NCBI GenBank assembly: GCA_902581775.1 | Contig: CACHPJ010000009.1 | Coordinates: forward strand, 1-37,599 | Source: an uncultured Pelagibacteraceae bacterium | GTDB taxonomy: Bacteria > Pseudomonadota > Alphaproteobacteria > Pelagibacterales > Pelagibacteraceae | Direction: 5' to 3' | DNA length: 37,599 nucleotides | Shown: positions 10,630-20,168 of the stretch, in pieces | How the letters are laid out: every line of letters begins with the position of its first letter | How positions within the stretch are numbered: the first letter of the stretch is position 1 | Position numbers and translations under genes: made by a program | Notes under the pieces: model-generated | Databases searched by the model: none | The model's input: only the letters and a program-made list of their open reading frames with translations | Told to the model about the DNA's origin: nothing

Positions 10630-11601
10630 ATGAAAATAAAAAAACCTAAATTTTGGGATACAACAAAAAATAATAATTTAAAATTTTTATTTATTCCCCT
10701 CTCATTAATTTTTGACTTAATAGTTTTTATTAGAAAAAAATTCTCTACACCAAAAAAGTTCTCAATAAAAACGATTTGTATAGGAAACATTTATTTAGGG
10801 GGAACTGGTAAAACACCGCTAAGTATTGAATTATTAAAATTAATTAAAAGTGAAGACATTATTAACAAATACAAGCCTATAATTATAAAAAAGAATTATA
10901 AGAACCAAATTGATGAGATCAACTTGTTAAAAAAGAAAGTTAATTCAGTTATGGTAGAAAAAAGCAGGGTTAACGCTCTCGAAAAGGCTGAGCGTGAAGG
11001 TTACAATCTAGCTATTTTGGATGACGGATTGCAAGATTATTCTTTTTATAAAAATATTAAGATAGTTTGCTTTAATGATAAATTGATTGGCAATACTTTA
11101 ACTTTGCCTGCGGGACCACTGAGAGAAAATATTACTTCCGTTAAAGATTATGATATTGTTTTAATAAACACTTTAGATAATAAACCAAAAAAAGATTTTG
11201 AGAAGATTTTGAAATCTATTAATCCTAATTTATCAATATTTTATTCAATTTATAAACCTGATAAAAATAAATTAGATTTACTTAGAGGAAAAAAAATAAA
11301 TGCCTTTGCTGGCATAGGAAACCCAGAAAATTTTTTTTCAATGTTGTTAAAATATGAATTAAATATTGAGAAAAAGGAAGTCTTTCCTGATCATTTTAAT
11401 TTTAATATAAATCAATTAAAAACTTTGGTAGACTTTTCAAAAAAAAATAATCAAAAACTATTAACTACCGAAAAAGATTACATAAGAATTAAAAGTTTAT
11501 TTCCCGGAAATTCTTTTTTAGAAGAAATAGATTTTTTAGAAATTGATTTGCAAATATTAGAAAAAGATAGTTTTATAAACGAAATAAAAAATAAAATTTG
11601 A
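10630..11601 (+). CDS. lpxK: Tetraacyldisaccharide 4'-kinase
   Basis: Phosphorylates the 4' position of the disaccharide precursor to give lipid IVA. 323 aa. P-loop GGTGKTPLSIELL preceded by IKTICIGNIYLG, and the LDDGLQDY motif that corresponds to the conserved DDG(F/L)Q of LpxK. An N-terminal hydrophobic segment (about 17-34) fits the membrane-associated enzyme. ATG follows the waaA stop by one base. Somewhat divergent and AT-rich in codon use like its neighbours, but motif order and context make the call firm. Confidence 0.93.
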   Translation: MKIKKPKFWDTTKNNNLKFLFIPLSLIFDLIVFIRKKFSTPKKFSIKTICIGNIYLGGTGKTPLSIELLKLIKSEDIINKYKPIIIKKNYKNQIDEINLLKKKVNSVMVEKSRVNALEKAEREGYNLAILDDGLQDYSFYKNIKIVCFNDKLIGNTLTLPAGPLRENITSVKDYDIVLINTLDNKPKKDFEKILKSINPNLSIFYSIYKPDKNKLDLLRGKKINAFAGIGNPENFFSMLLKYELNIEKKEVFPDHFNFNINQLKTLVDFSKKNNQKLLTTEKDYIRIKSLFPGNSFLEEIDFLEIDLQILEKDSFINEIKNKI

Positions 11602-11603
11602 TT

Positions 11604-12467
11604 ATGAGGAAAATTAAATACATTTTTGAAGCTATAACTATTTATTTTTTTTTCTTGGTGATTAAAATAATTGGACTCAATTTAAGTAGAAAAGTTTTTG
11701 CAAAAATTTTCATTGGGATAGGACCTCTTTTTAAATCAAAAGATATTGTAAATGAAAATTTAGATAAAATTTTTGATAATAAAATCGACATAAATAAAAA
11801 TAAAATTCAAAAAGAAATGTGGGAAAATTATGGAAAAGTATTTGTAGAATATATATTTTTGAATAAATTTAAAAAAGATAATTCACATATGAATGTGATT
11901 GGTAAAGAACAAATTGAAAATATTATACAAAATAAAGAATCAACAATTTTTATTTCTGGTCATTTTGCAAATTTTGAACTGATGTCCATGGAGCTTACTA
12001 AAATGGGTGTAAAGTTAGCAACAATTTATAGACCCCTTAATAATTTTTTTTTAAATCCATTTATGGAATACTTGAGAAAAAAATATATTTGTAAAAAGCA
12101 AATTAAAAAGGGTTTGCCGGGAATAAGACAGGCTGTCGAACTTGTTAATAAAAGTTATAGTATTGCTTTAATGGTTGATCAAAGAGTTAGTGAGGGAAGA
12201 CTATTACCTTTTTTTAACAAAGATGCTTTAACGACAACTTTACCAGCTCAACTTGCTCTTAAATACAAGTGTAGCATTACTCCAATTTCAATTAATAGAG
12301 TTGGTGATAAATTTAATATGGAAATTCACAAACAAATTGTGACAAAAAATATGGATAACAATGAGGAGAATAAAGTAAAAATTTCTTTAAAAATAAATGA
12401 AATAATTGAAAAAATGATAGTAAAAGATCCTGGTCAATGGATTCTTACTCATAATAGATGGAAATAA
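11604..12467 (+). CDS. lpxL: Lipid A lauroyl-type acyltransferase
   Basis: Adds a secondary acyl chain to Kdo-lipid IVA (HtrB/LpxL/LpxM family). N-terminal membrane segment followed by the acyltransferase motif SGHFANFELMSMEL, which holds the catalytic H-x4-E, and YRPLNNFFLNPF. I chose ATG 11604, two bases after the lpxK stop; a TTG at 11598 would give a two-residue longer product overlapping lpxK. Last gene of the lipid A run. Which acyl chain or position it uses cannot be read from sequence. Its stop abuts the convergent DUF2093 gene with no gap. Confidence 0.88.
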   Translation: MRKIKYIFEAITIYFFFLVIKIIGLNLSRKVFAKIFIGIGPLFKSKDIVNENLDKIFDNKIDINKNKIQKEMWENYGKVFVEYIFLNKFKKDNSHMNVIGKEQIENIIQNKESTIFISGHFANFELMSMELTKMGVKLATIYRPLNNFFLNPFMEYLRKKYICKKQIKKGLPGIRQAVELVNKSYSIALMVDQRVSEGRLLPFFNKDALTTTLPAQLALKYKCSITPISINRVGDKFNMEIHKQIVTKNMDNNEENKVKISLKINEIIEKMIVKDPGQWILTHNRWK

Positions 12468-12674
12468 TCATTTAAAATTTTTACTCATTATTTCCTCATA
12501 CCTGATCTTTACCTCTTTAGGAGAAAAATAGGGTTCTTGTAGATCTACATTCCAGTAAGTTAATTTTTCAAGAGGTATTTTTTTTTTTGTAACTCCACAA
12601 TACACGTAATCCCCAGGCTTTATTATTTCAAAGGAATTTGCTTTATATTTTAGTTTTGCAGCTTTATTATCCAT
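12468..12674 (-). CDS. DUF2093 family protein
   Basis: 68-aa soluble protein matching the alphaproteobacterial DUF2093 pattern: PGDYVYCGVTKKKIPLEKLT followed by YWNVDLQEPYFS. The conserved features are the PGD-x-V-x-C-(A/G)-V-T core and YW...QE(A/P)Y. No known function. Transcribed alone on the minus strand, convergent with lpxL and 34 bases from the divergent purD start. Confidence 0.82.
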   Translation of the reverse strand: MDNKAAKLKYKANSFEIIKPGDYVYCGVTKKKIPLEKLTYWNVDLQEPYFSPKEVKIRYEEIMSKNFK

Positions 12675-12708
12675 GTATTTGATATAACATTTAAAATAAT
12701 TTTTTCAT

Positions 12709-13974
12709 ATGAATATTGCAATAATTGGAAGTGGTGGAAGAGAACATGCTTTATGTGAAAAGATACTAGAGTCCAAAAAAGTTAACAAGGTTGTTTGTAT
12801 TCCTGGTAATGGAGGAACTGAAAAAATAGCTCAAAATCTCAAAATTGATATTTTAGATTTTCCAGTAGTCTTAAAAAACATTAAAAAATTAAAAATTGAC
12901 CTGGTAATTGTTGGACCAGAAGAACCTTTGGTGTATGGAATTGTTGACTTCTTAAGAAAAAAAAAAATTAAAGTTTTTGGACCAAATAAGTTTGCAGCAA
13001 AGTTAGAGGGATCAAAGGGATTTATGAAAAATTTATGTAAAGAAAATAATATTCCAACTGCAGGATATAAGATTTGTAAAAAAATGAGTGATATAAAATT
13101 ATTTGTAAAAAATAATAAATTTCCAATAGTCGTGAAAGCAGATGGGCTTGCAGCAGGAAAAGGAGTTGTAATATGCAAAAATCTTATGCAATTAAATAAT
13201 GTATCAAAACAAATTTTTTTGGGAAAATTTAAAAGCTCAAAAAAATTAGTGTTAGAGGAATTTATAGATGGAGAAGAGGCAAGTTATTTTCTAATAGTTG
13301 ATAAGAATAATTTTTCTTTTTTTGGAACAGCACAAGATCACAAACGTGTTGGGAATGGTGAAACAGGGCCTAATACGGGTGGCATGGGTGCTTATTCACC
13401 TGCTCCTATTATTTCAAAAGCTATTGAAAAAAAGGTTTTAAATAAAATTATCAAACCAACTTTAAATTTTTTTAAAAGAAAAAATAAACATTATACTGGA
13501 TTTTTGTATGCTGGATTAATGATTAAACATAATGAACCATACCTAATTGAGTATAATGTTCGAATGGGTGATCCTGAATGCCAAGTGATACTTCCAAGAA
13601 TTAAAAGTGAGCTGATTAATATAATCGAAAATGCAGTGGAAAATAATTTAAAAAAGATAAAAATTAACTGGTTTAAAAAAATTTGTATGACAGTTGTTCT
13701 TTGTTCTAAAGGATACCCAGGTACTTATAAAAAAAATTTAATAATTTCTAATCTAGAAAAAATCAAAAATAAAAAAAACGTTCAAATTATACATGCGGGT
13801 ACATTAAGAAAAAAAAAGAAATTTATATCAAATGGTGGGAGAGTATTAAATATAACAGCTTTAGGTGAGAATATTAATGAAGTAAAAAAAAAAATTTATA
13901 AATTATTAAAAAATATTAATTGGAAAGATGGATTTTATAGGACTGATATAGGTTGGAGACTTTTTAAAAAATGA
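12709..13974 (+). CDS. purD: Phosphoribosylamine-glycine ligase (GAR synthetase)
   Basis: Second step of de novo purine synthesis: ligates glycine to phosphoribosylamine with ATP. 421 aa, full length. IGSGGREHAL at the N-terminus, ATP-grasp core with VVKADGLAAGKGVV, the family signature QDHKRVGNGETGPNTGGMG, and YNVRMGDPECQ for the metal site, then the C-terminal domain. The stop overlaps the rsmD ATG as ATGA. As it consumes glycine, the glycine-sensing glcB riboswitch elsewhere in the window is a thematic but not direct link. Confidence 0.97.
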   Translation: MNIAIIGSGGREHALCEKILESKKVNKVVCIPGNGGTEKIAQNLKIDILDFPVVLKNIKKLKIDLVIVGPEEPLVYGIVDFLRKKKIKVFGPNKFAAKLEGSKGFMKNLCKENNIPTAGYKICKKMSDIKLFVKNNKFPIVVKADGLAAGKGVVICKNLMQLNNVSKQIFLGKFKSSKKLVLEEFIDGEEASYFLIVDKNNFSFFGTAQDHKRVGNGETGPNTGGMGAYSPAPIISKAIEKKVLNKIIKPTLNFFKRKNKHYTGFLYAGLMIKHNEPYLIEYNVRMGDPECQVILPRIKSELINIIENAVENNLKKIKINWFKKICMTVVLCSKGYPGTYKKNLIISNLEKIKNKKNVQIIHAGTLRKKKKFISNGGRVLNITALGENINEVKKKIYKLLKNINWKDGFYRTDIGWRLFKK

Positions 13975-14525
13975 GGGTTATATCTGGTATTTTAAAGGGA
14001 AAAATAATAGACAATCCAAAATTATTGAATACTCGACCATTAAGAGATTTTGTAAAAGAAAATATTTTCAACATAATCCAACATTCTAAATTATTTAAAT
14101 TTAATTTAGAAAATAAAAATATTTTAGATTTATATTCTGGAATGGGTTCGTTTGGAATAGAATGTATATCTAGGGGAGCAAAAAAAGTTACTTTTGTAGA
14201 AAATAATAAAACCTCAATCAAATTCCTAAAAAAAAACCTAATTAGTTTGTCTTTAGATAACAAATCAATAATATCAAATGACGATGTGATCCAATTTGTA
14301 GAGAGTTATAAAGGCAATAAATTTGATATGATTTTTTTAGACCCTCCTTATAAAGATAGAAAATATCTAAAATTGTTTGATTTTATGAATATTAAACAAA
14401 TATGTTCTAAAAAACATTTAATAATCTGTCATAGAGAGCTTGGAGAAAGTGAAATAAAATTCAATCATAATAAAGTTTTAATAAAAAAATATGGAAGATC
14501 AAAAATTTATTTTTTCAATTTATAA
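13971..14525 (+). CDS. rsmD: 16S rRNA (guanine-966-N2)-methyltransferase
   Basis: SAM-dependent methyltransferase for G966 of 16S rRNA. 184 aa, normal length. Starts with MRVISGILKGK (typical RsmD), motif I ILDLYSGMGSFGIECISRGA, and motif IV DMIFLDPPYKD, the DPPY loop of amino-methylating enzymes. Overlaps purD by 4 bases at the 5' end and the convergent pgi by 6 bases at the 3' end. Confidence 0.94.
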   Translation: MRVISGILKGKIIDNPKLLNTRPLRDFVKENIFNIIQHSKLFKFNLENKNILDLYSGMGSFGIECISRGAKKVTFVENNKTSIKFLKKNLISLSLDNKSIISNDDVIQFVESYKGNKFDMIFLDPPYKDRKYLKLFDFMNIKQICSKKHLIICHRELGESEIKFNHNKVLIKKYGRSKIYFFNL

Positions 14526-15719
14526 TAAAATTTTTCTAGTAGTTTCTTTAATTTTCTCAACAGCTGGTTGATCAAATGGATTTATATTCATTAATCTTCC
14601 TATTAGGAATGTCTCAAATATAAAATAAGAAAAAATTTCCCCAAGACTACTTTCTGTTTGATCTTTAATAGAGATTTCTCTAAAGGGAATATTAAATTCA
14701 TTAAATGTTTTAATAAGAGAAATCTTTTGGGCTTGCACTATTTTATTTAAGCTTTTTTTTCTTAAAATAGATTCTTTATTTTTAAAAAGATTTTTCATAG
14801 TTTTATCTCGAGTTCTTTTAAAGTCAATAATGTAAAATAATTTGTCATTAGGTCCAGCCAAATAAAGTTGAAGTAAGCTATGATAATCTTTTGGAGCCTT
14901 TGATAAAATAGGAAGTAAGCCTTTTCCTTTTTTTCCTAAGCTTTCTGAAATAAGCTGCTGACACCAATATACAAATTCATTTAGTTCTGGGGAATAGGAT
15001 AAAAAAATAATTGATTTAAAATTTTTTGTAAGGTGAACTCTAGACAAATCTGTCACATTTTTTTTTAGTATTCTTAAATCATTTTTTAAAAAACTTAAAA
15101 GTTTTTTTCTAAATTTAGTAATTTTCAGCCCCATTAAAAATGATGGAATCATTCCCACTTCAGATAGGACTGAGTATCTTCCGCTAATATATTTTTTATG
15201 ATCTATTACATGGATTTTTCTTTCAGTGGCAAATAATTTTAAAGAACTTTTTTTATTTTCAGTTATTATAATAGTATTATTTTTATTAAACTTTACTTTA
15301 GAAAAAGAATTTATAATACTCAATGTTTCTAAAGTTTCACCAGATTTTGAGATAATTAAAAATAAAGATTTTTTTAAATTTACTTGAAGAGAAATTTCTT
15401 TAAATTTATTAACTTCTAAATTATCTATAAAATGCACTTTTTTTTTGATTTTATGTTTTAGAAATTCATAGATTGCTTTGGTGCCTAAAATAGATCCACC
15501 CATACCAATAATGATTATCGAATTTAGTTTTTTAAATTTTTCTAAATTTTTAGTATTAAATTGATAGTCTTTATTAAATACATGAAACACATTTTTTCTT
15601 TTTACGAAATCACCTTTTATTTCATCAATAAATATTTTTATATTTTTTTTAATATAATTTTCTTTTTTTTTTGAAAATTTTAATTTCAAGTTTTTAAATT
15701 CACTAATATTTTTTTTCAT
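14520..15719 (-). CDS. pgi: Glucose-6-phosphate isomerase (short form)
   Basis: Interconverts glucose 6-phosphate and fructose 6-phosphate. 399 aa, well below the 450-550 aa common in bacteria, yet the active-site blocks are present in order: GMGGSILGTKAIYEF, SKSGETLETLSI (phosphate binding), SGRYSVLSEVGMIPSFLMG, QLISESLGKKGKGLLP with the catalytic Glu, HSLLQLYLAGP with the conserved His, and DQPAVEKIKE with the Lys. So it looks compact, not broken. Last gene of the six-gene run; its ATG overlaps the stop of the lipoprotein gene (TAATG). Confidence 0.92.
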   Translation of the reverse strand: MKKNISEFKNLKLKFSKKKENYIKKNIKIFIDEIKGDFVKRKNVFHVFNKDYQFNTKNLEKFKKLNSIIIIGMGGSILGTKAIYEFLKHKIKKKVHFIDNLEVNKFKEISLQVNLKKSLFLIISKSGETLETLSIINSFSKVKFNKNNTIIITENKKSSLKLFATERKIHVIDHKKYISGRYSVLSEVGMIPSFLMGLKITKFRKKLLSFLKNDLRILKKNVTDLSRVHLTKNFKSIIFLSYSPELNEFVYWCQQLISESLGKKGKGLLPILSKAPKDYHSLLQLYLAGPNDKLFYIIDFKRTRDKTMKNLFKNKESILRKKSLNKIVQAQKISLIKTFNEFNIPFREISIKDQTESSLGEIFSYFIFETFLIGRLMNINPFDQPAVEKIKETTRKILL

Positions 15720-16024
15720 TATCTTATTTTCTCTAGTATAGATTTTTCAGCAGAGGAAGATTTTTTTGACGGTGAATTTTGATTAGAAGTATTCAGGATC
15801 TTTTGCAATTTCTTTTTATCCTGTCTCTCTGCAATCCCTCCTGGCTCTGGAATTTCTTTATAGTCTGGTGGCAAAGCCAAGGGATCCTTTTTTTCTATCA
15901 AGAATTCATCAGTAGAATTTGTTCTTTGATTTGTAAGTATTCTTTTTCCCTCAGATAAAGAGTTGCATGCAGTCTGGGTTAAAAAAACTAAAATAAGAAT
16001 TATTGAAATTTGAGTATTTTTCAT
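15719..16024 (-). CDS. BamF-like (DUF3035) small lipoprotein
   Basis: 101-aa predicted outer-membrane lipoprotein. Signal peptide residues 1-19 with candidate lipidated Cys C20; the lipobox reads QTAC, with Gln instead of the usual Leu at -3. The mature part carries KKDPLALPPDYKEIPEPG, the Pro-rich PLAxPPD block of DUF3035, a family named BamF after a Caulobacter outer-membrane assembly subunit. Immediately downstream of lspA (4-base ATGA overlap), whose product would cleave its signal peptide, as in many alphaproteobacteria. Family call likely; participation in the Bam complex is inference. Confidence 0.75.
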   Translation of the reverse strand: MKNTQISIILILVFLTQTACNSLSEGKRILTNQRTNSTDEFLIEKKDPLALPPDYKEIPEPGGIAERQDKKKLQKILNTSNQNSPSKKSSSAEKSILEKIR

Positions 16025-16509
16025 TTTTTTATTAAAATTTCTCTAATTAAAATTAATATCACACCTAGAGTGATAAAAATATCTGCAATATTAAATGTGA
16101 ACCAATGATATGAATTAACGTGAAAATCTATGAAATCCGCAACAGAGAAGTAAACAATCCTATCGTAGAGATTTCCAGTGGCACCTCCAATAATAAGAGA
16201 AAAGCAAAATTTTTCAAAATTATCAGATTTATACATAAGGTAAAATATAAATAAAATTATACAAAAAATAAAAAATGAAATTAAATTATAATAAAATTCT
16301 TCTTGTGTGTTGAACAAACCAAAACCTATTCCAGTATTAAATGTAAGATTAAAGTTTAAAAAATTATTTATAATAAGAATATCTTTATTTTCTAGAATCT
16401 CTATGATTTTGATTTTTGAAATTCTATCTAAAATGAAAATTAAAAATAGTATTAAAGTTGCTAATAAATTTGATTTAGAAATAATTGATTTTATATTATC
16501 CAACTGCAT
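16021..16509 (-). CDS. lspA: Lipoprotein signal peptidase
   Basis: Inner-membrane aspartyl protease (signal peptidase II) that cleaves prolipoproteins. 162 aa with four hydrophobic segments. The two catalytic Asp are visible: D116 in GGATGNLYDRI and D143 in FNIADIFI, positions nearly the same as in E. coli. Follows ileS by 8 bases, the classical ileS-lspA order, and overlaps the next lipoprotein gene by 4 bases. Confidence 0.96.
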   Translation of the reverse strand: MQLDNIKSIISKSNLLATLILFLIFILDRISKIKIIEILENKDILIINNFLNFNLTFNTGIGFGLFNTQEEFYYNLISFFIFCIILFIFYLMYKSDNFEKFCFSLIIGGATGNLYDRIVYFSVADFIDFHVNSYHWFTFNIADIFITLGVILILIREILIKK

Positions 16510-16517
16510 TTATCGGA

Positions 16518-19262
16518 TTAATTAATTTTATCTTTCATAACTTTTTCACATCTGGCACATTTATCATCTACGATCTTCCAACATCTTGGACATTTGTTGC
16601 CACTCGATTTTTTTACTGAAACTTTTATTTCATTATCTTCATTTTTATTAATAACTCTTTTTGCTTTAGAAGTTATAAAATATTCTGATAGATCAAGATT
16701 TTCTAAAATTTCATAATTATTTTTATTAAGAGATATTTCTATTTCTGCTTCCAAACTTGACCCAATAACTTTGTTTGATCTTTTTTCTTCGATTGCGACA
16801 TTTACTTCTTGTTTAATTCTAAAAAGGTTTTTCCATTTATTATTTAAATCTGGATTATTCCATGCTTGTGGTATCTTAGCAAATTCTAACTCGTGAATAC
16901 TTTTATCTTTTTTTTTCGTTAAATTGTGTATCTCCTCAGTGGTAAAAACTAATATAGGTGCCAACCACTTTAATAGGGACTCTAAAATTATATTTAGAAC
17001 TGTAACACAATCTTTCCTTTTTTTTGAATTTATATCATCACAATATAAACAGTCTTTTCTAATATCAAAATAAAACGAAGATAAATCTAGTGTGCAAAAA
17101 TTTAATAATTCTTTATAAATTTTATGAAAATTATATATTTCAAAATTTTCGTTTATTATCTTATTTATATTAAAGAGTCTACTAAGTATATATTTCTCAA
17201 GTTCAGGTAGTTCATTTACATTTAAACTTGAAAATTCTATAGGCTCAAAATTATCTTTTAGATTACCTAGTAAAAATCTAAAAGTATTTCTTATTTTTCT
17301 ATATGACTCTGCATGTTGTTCTAAAATTACTTTATCTATTCTTAGATCTTCAGAATAGTCAGAAGAAGCAACCCAGACTCTAAGAATATCAGCCCCATAA
17401 ATTTTCAGTATTTCTTCAGGTAAGATTACATTGCCTGCAGATTTAGACATCTTCATCCCTTTACCATCAACTACAAAGCCGTGAGATAAAATACTTTTAA
17501 AGGGTGCTTTGCCCCTAGTCCCACAAGACTCTAGAAGAGATGAGTGAAACCAGCCCCTATGTTGATCTGATCCCTCTAAATACATGTCTGCCGGCCATTT
17601 TAAGTCATCTCTTTTTTCTAAAACAAAACTGTGAGTTGATCCACTATCAAACCATACCTCAACTATGTCGTTGAGTTTTTCAAAATCATTTTCATTATAA
17701 TCTTCTCCTAAGAATCTTTTTTTACTGTCTGTAAACCAGCAATCTGAGCCCTCTTTTTCGTAAATATCTGCTATTCTATCAATTACCTTTTGATCTCTAA
17801 GAGGTTCCTTTGTTTTTTTATTTATAAATAATGGCAAGGGAACACCCCATACTCTTTGCCTTGAAACACACCAATCTGGTCTGCTTTCTATCATAGATAA
17901 TAATCTCTCTTTTCCCTTTGAGGGGTAAAAATCAGTTTGTTCTATAGCTTTAATTGCTTTGTCTCTTAAAGAATCTTTTTCCATTGATATAAACCACTGA
18001 GGAGTAGCTCTATAAATCAAAGGAGCTTTAGATCTCCAAGAATGAGGATAGCTATGCTGTAGTTTATCATTTTTTAATAGTTTTTGTTCTGCTTTAAGTT
18101 TTTCTATGACAGGTATATCTGCTTTAAAAATATGTATTTTTTCAAAATGTGGAATTTCATTTGTGTAATAACCAGAATTATCAACTGTGTACTTTGACTC
18201 TATTTTGTTTTTCAAGCATAAATTAAAGTCATCTACTCCATGACTAGGTGCGCAATGAACTATTCCGGTTCCTTGTTCTAAATTTACAAAACCAGCATCA
18301 TACATTGGTACATCATAATTAAATCCAAGTTTATTAAAAGGATGACTGCATAATGTATTTTTAAAATCCGCGCCCTTAAAGTTTTTTATTATTTTATATT
18401 TTTTAATTTCACATGACTTAGTAACTTCTTCTATTAAATTTTTTGCAATAATTATCTTTTTTTCCTTAAAATTATCTAATTCTGAAATTTCTAACAAGGA
18501 ATACTCTATAGAACTATTATAAGCCAAAGCTTTGTTTGCAGGTATAGTCCATGGGGTAGTTGTCCAAATAATAACATTCGTATCTTTTAAAAAATCTTTA
18601 TCAGAATTTTTTATCTTAAATGCTACGAAAATTGTATTAGATGTATGGTCTTTATATTCTACTTCAGCATCAGCTAGTGCAGTTTTTTCAACAGTTGACC
18701 AAAGAACAGGTTTAAATCCTTGATATAGAGTTTTATTCATCAGAAATTTTCCAAGCTCTCTGACAATTTGAGCTTCTCCCTCAAAACTCATTGTGGAATA
18801 ATAATTTTTAAAATCTCCAATTACACCTAATCTTTTGAATTCTTTTGCTTGAATATCTATCCATTTTTTTGCAAAATCTCTACATTCTTTTCTAAAATCT
18901 TTTACAGGTATTTCGTCTTTATTTTTTTTATTTTTTTTATATTTTTCTTCAATTTTCCATTCAATTGGTAAGCCGTGGCAATCCCAACCTGGTACATATA
19001 TTGAGTCTTTGCCGGACATTTGATGAAATCTGGTGATGATATCTTTCAAAATTTTATTGAGCGCTGTTCCCATATGAATATTTCCATTTGCATAGGGCGG
19101 GCCATCATGTAAGACAAACTTCTTTTTACCTTTAGAATTTTTTCTTAATTTATCAAATATTCGATTTTTTTCCCAATTTTCAACTATACCTGGCTCTTTT
19201 GCGGGTAGATTTGCTTTCATAGAAAAGACTGTTTTAGGAAGTTGAATAGTATCTTTAGACAT
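16518..19262 (-). CDS. ileS: Isoleucyl-tRNA synthetase
   Basis: Class I synthetase charging tRNA-Ile, with an editing domain. 914 aa. HIGH-like motif in PPYANGNIHMGTALNKIL (reads HMGT), KMSKS in GMKMSKSAGNV, and a C-terminal Cys4 zinc knuckle CPRCWKIVDDKCARC. Bacterial type as judged by this zinc finger. Lies 2 bases after ribF on the minus strand and before lspA. Confidence 0.98.
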   Translation of the reverse strand: MSKDTIQLPKTVFSMKANLPAKEPGIVENWEKNRIFDKLRKNSKGKKKFVLHDGPPYANGNIHMGTALNKILKDIITRFHQMSGKDSIYVPGWDCHGLPIEWKIEEKYKKNKKNKDEIPVKDFRKECRDFAKKWIDIQAKEFKRLGVIGDFKNYYSTMSFEGEAQIVRELGKFLMNKTLYQGFKPVLWSTVEKTALADAEVEYKDHTSNTIFVAFKIKNSDKDFLKDTNVIIWTTTPWTIPANKALAYNSSIEYSLLEISELDNFKEKKIIIAKNLIEEVTKSCEIKKYKIIKNFKGADFKNTLCSHPFNKLGFNYDVPMYDAGFVNLEQGTGIVHCAPSHGVDDFNLCLKNKIESKYTVDNSGYYTNEIPHFEKIHIFKADIPVIEKLKAEQKLLKNDKLQHSYPHSWRSKAPLIYRATPQWFISMEKDSLRDKAIKAIEQTDFYPSKGKERLLSMIESRPDWCVSRQRVWGVPLPLFINKKTKEPLRDQKVIDRIADIYEKEGSDCWFTDSKKRFLGEDYNENDFEKLNDIVEVWFDSGSTHSFVLEKRDDLKWPADMYLEGSDQHRGWFHSSLLESCGTRGKAPFKSILSHGFVVDGKGMKMSKSAGNVILPEEILKIYGADILRVWVASSDYSEDLRIDKVILEQHAESYRKIRNTFRFLLGNLKDNFEPIEFSSLNVNELPELEKYILSRLFNINKIINENFEIYNFHKIYKELLNFCTLDLSSFYFDIRKDCLYCDDINSKKRKDCVTVLNIILESLLKWLAPILVFTTEEIHNLTKKKDKSIHELEFAKIPQAWNNPDLNNKWKNLFRIKQEVNVAIEEKRSNKVIGSSLEAEIEISLNKNNYEILENLDLSEYFITSKAKRVINKNEDNEIKVSVKKSSGNKCPRCWKIVDDKCARCEKVMKDKIN

Positions 19263-19264
19263 AA

Positions 19265-20167
19265 TTATTTTTTTGCTTTCTTAATATCTTTACTAATTTG
19301 AGATCTTAATTCATTTATATTTTTAAATTTTTTTTCTTTTCTTATAAATTTTATAAAATTAACTATAATCATTCTTTTATATAAATTTGAGTTTATTCCA
19401 AATATATTTACTTCAAGGAGTATACTTTTGCCACTAAATGTTGGTCTGTAACCGATATTTGCGATACCTTTTTTTAGTTTTTTTCCTATTTTTATTTTAA
19501 CTGAATAAACTCCCAGTCTTGGGATTACATATTCTTTGAGATTAATATTACATGTTGGAAATCCTATTTTTCTTCCTCTTTGTTCACCTTTAATCACTAA
19601 GCCTTTTATGCACCACGGCCTACCCAATAAGTTACTAACTTCTTTTACTTTACCTAATGATATTTTTTTTCTTATTATTGTAGATGATAATATTTTTTTA
19701 TCTTTTTTTAAGGGTGATGAGATAATAGTTTTATAATTGAAATATTTTTCAAATTTTTTTAATGTGTAAATATCTCCTTTTCTTCCCTTTCCAAATCTGA
19801 AATTTTTACTTACAAAAACAAATTTAGCGTTTAAATTATTATAGATAATTTTTTGAATAAATTTTTTTGGTTCATAATTTGAAAATTTTTTATTAAATTT
19901 AATTATCCTTAAAAAGTTTGGAGAAATTTTTTTTAAATATTCTACTTTTTGATCGTAATTGTTTATTCTGTGATTTTTAATATTCTTATTGAAAAACATG
20001 ACTGGCACTGGTTCAAATGAGACAACACCGAAATTAAGATTATTTTTTTTTGCTTTTAGTCGAGCTTCTTTTAAAACTTTTTGATGACCGAGATGAACTC
20101 CATCAAAGTTACCTATAGCAATAACTGACTTTTTAAGATTTTTTTTTAAATTCTTATAAATTTTCAT
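19265..20167 (-). CDS. ribF: Bifunctional riboflavin kinase / FAD synthetase
   Basis: Makes FMN from riboflavin and then FAD. 300 aa. N-terminal FAD synthetase domain with IGNFDGVHLGHQKVL (nucleotidyltransferase GNFDGVHxGH motif). C-terminal riboflavin kinase domain from about residue 178 with GRPWCIKGLVIKGEQRGRK and GFPTCNINLKEYVIPRLGVY. Starts one base after the HAD hydrolase stop and ends 2 bases before ileS; the ribF-ileS-lspA order is common in bacteria. Confidence 0.96.
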   Translation of the reverse strand: MKIYKNLKKNLKKSVIAIGNFDGVHLGHQKVLKEARLKAKKNNLNFGVVSFEPVPVMFFNKNIKNHRINNYDQKVEYLKKISPNFLRIIKFNKKFSNYEPKKFIQKIIYNNLNAKFVFVSKNFRFGKGRKGDIYTLKKFEKYFNYKTIISSPLKKDKKILSSTIIRKKISLGKVKEVSNLLGRPWCIKGLVIKGEQRGRKIGFPTCNINLKEYVIPRLGVYSVKIKIGKKLKKGIANIGYRPTFSGKSILLEVNIFGINSNLYKRMIIVNFIKFIRKEKKFKNINELRSQISKDIKKAKK

Positions 20168-20168
20168 G

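Noticed and set aside
15719-16024. Small lipoprotein as an entericidin-like toxin component
   Set aside because: It is 101 aa with the PLALPPD block of DUF3035 and lies after lspA, as BamF-like genes do.
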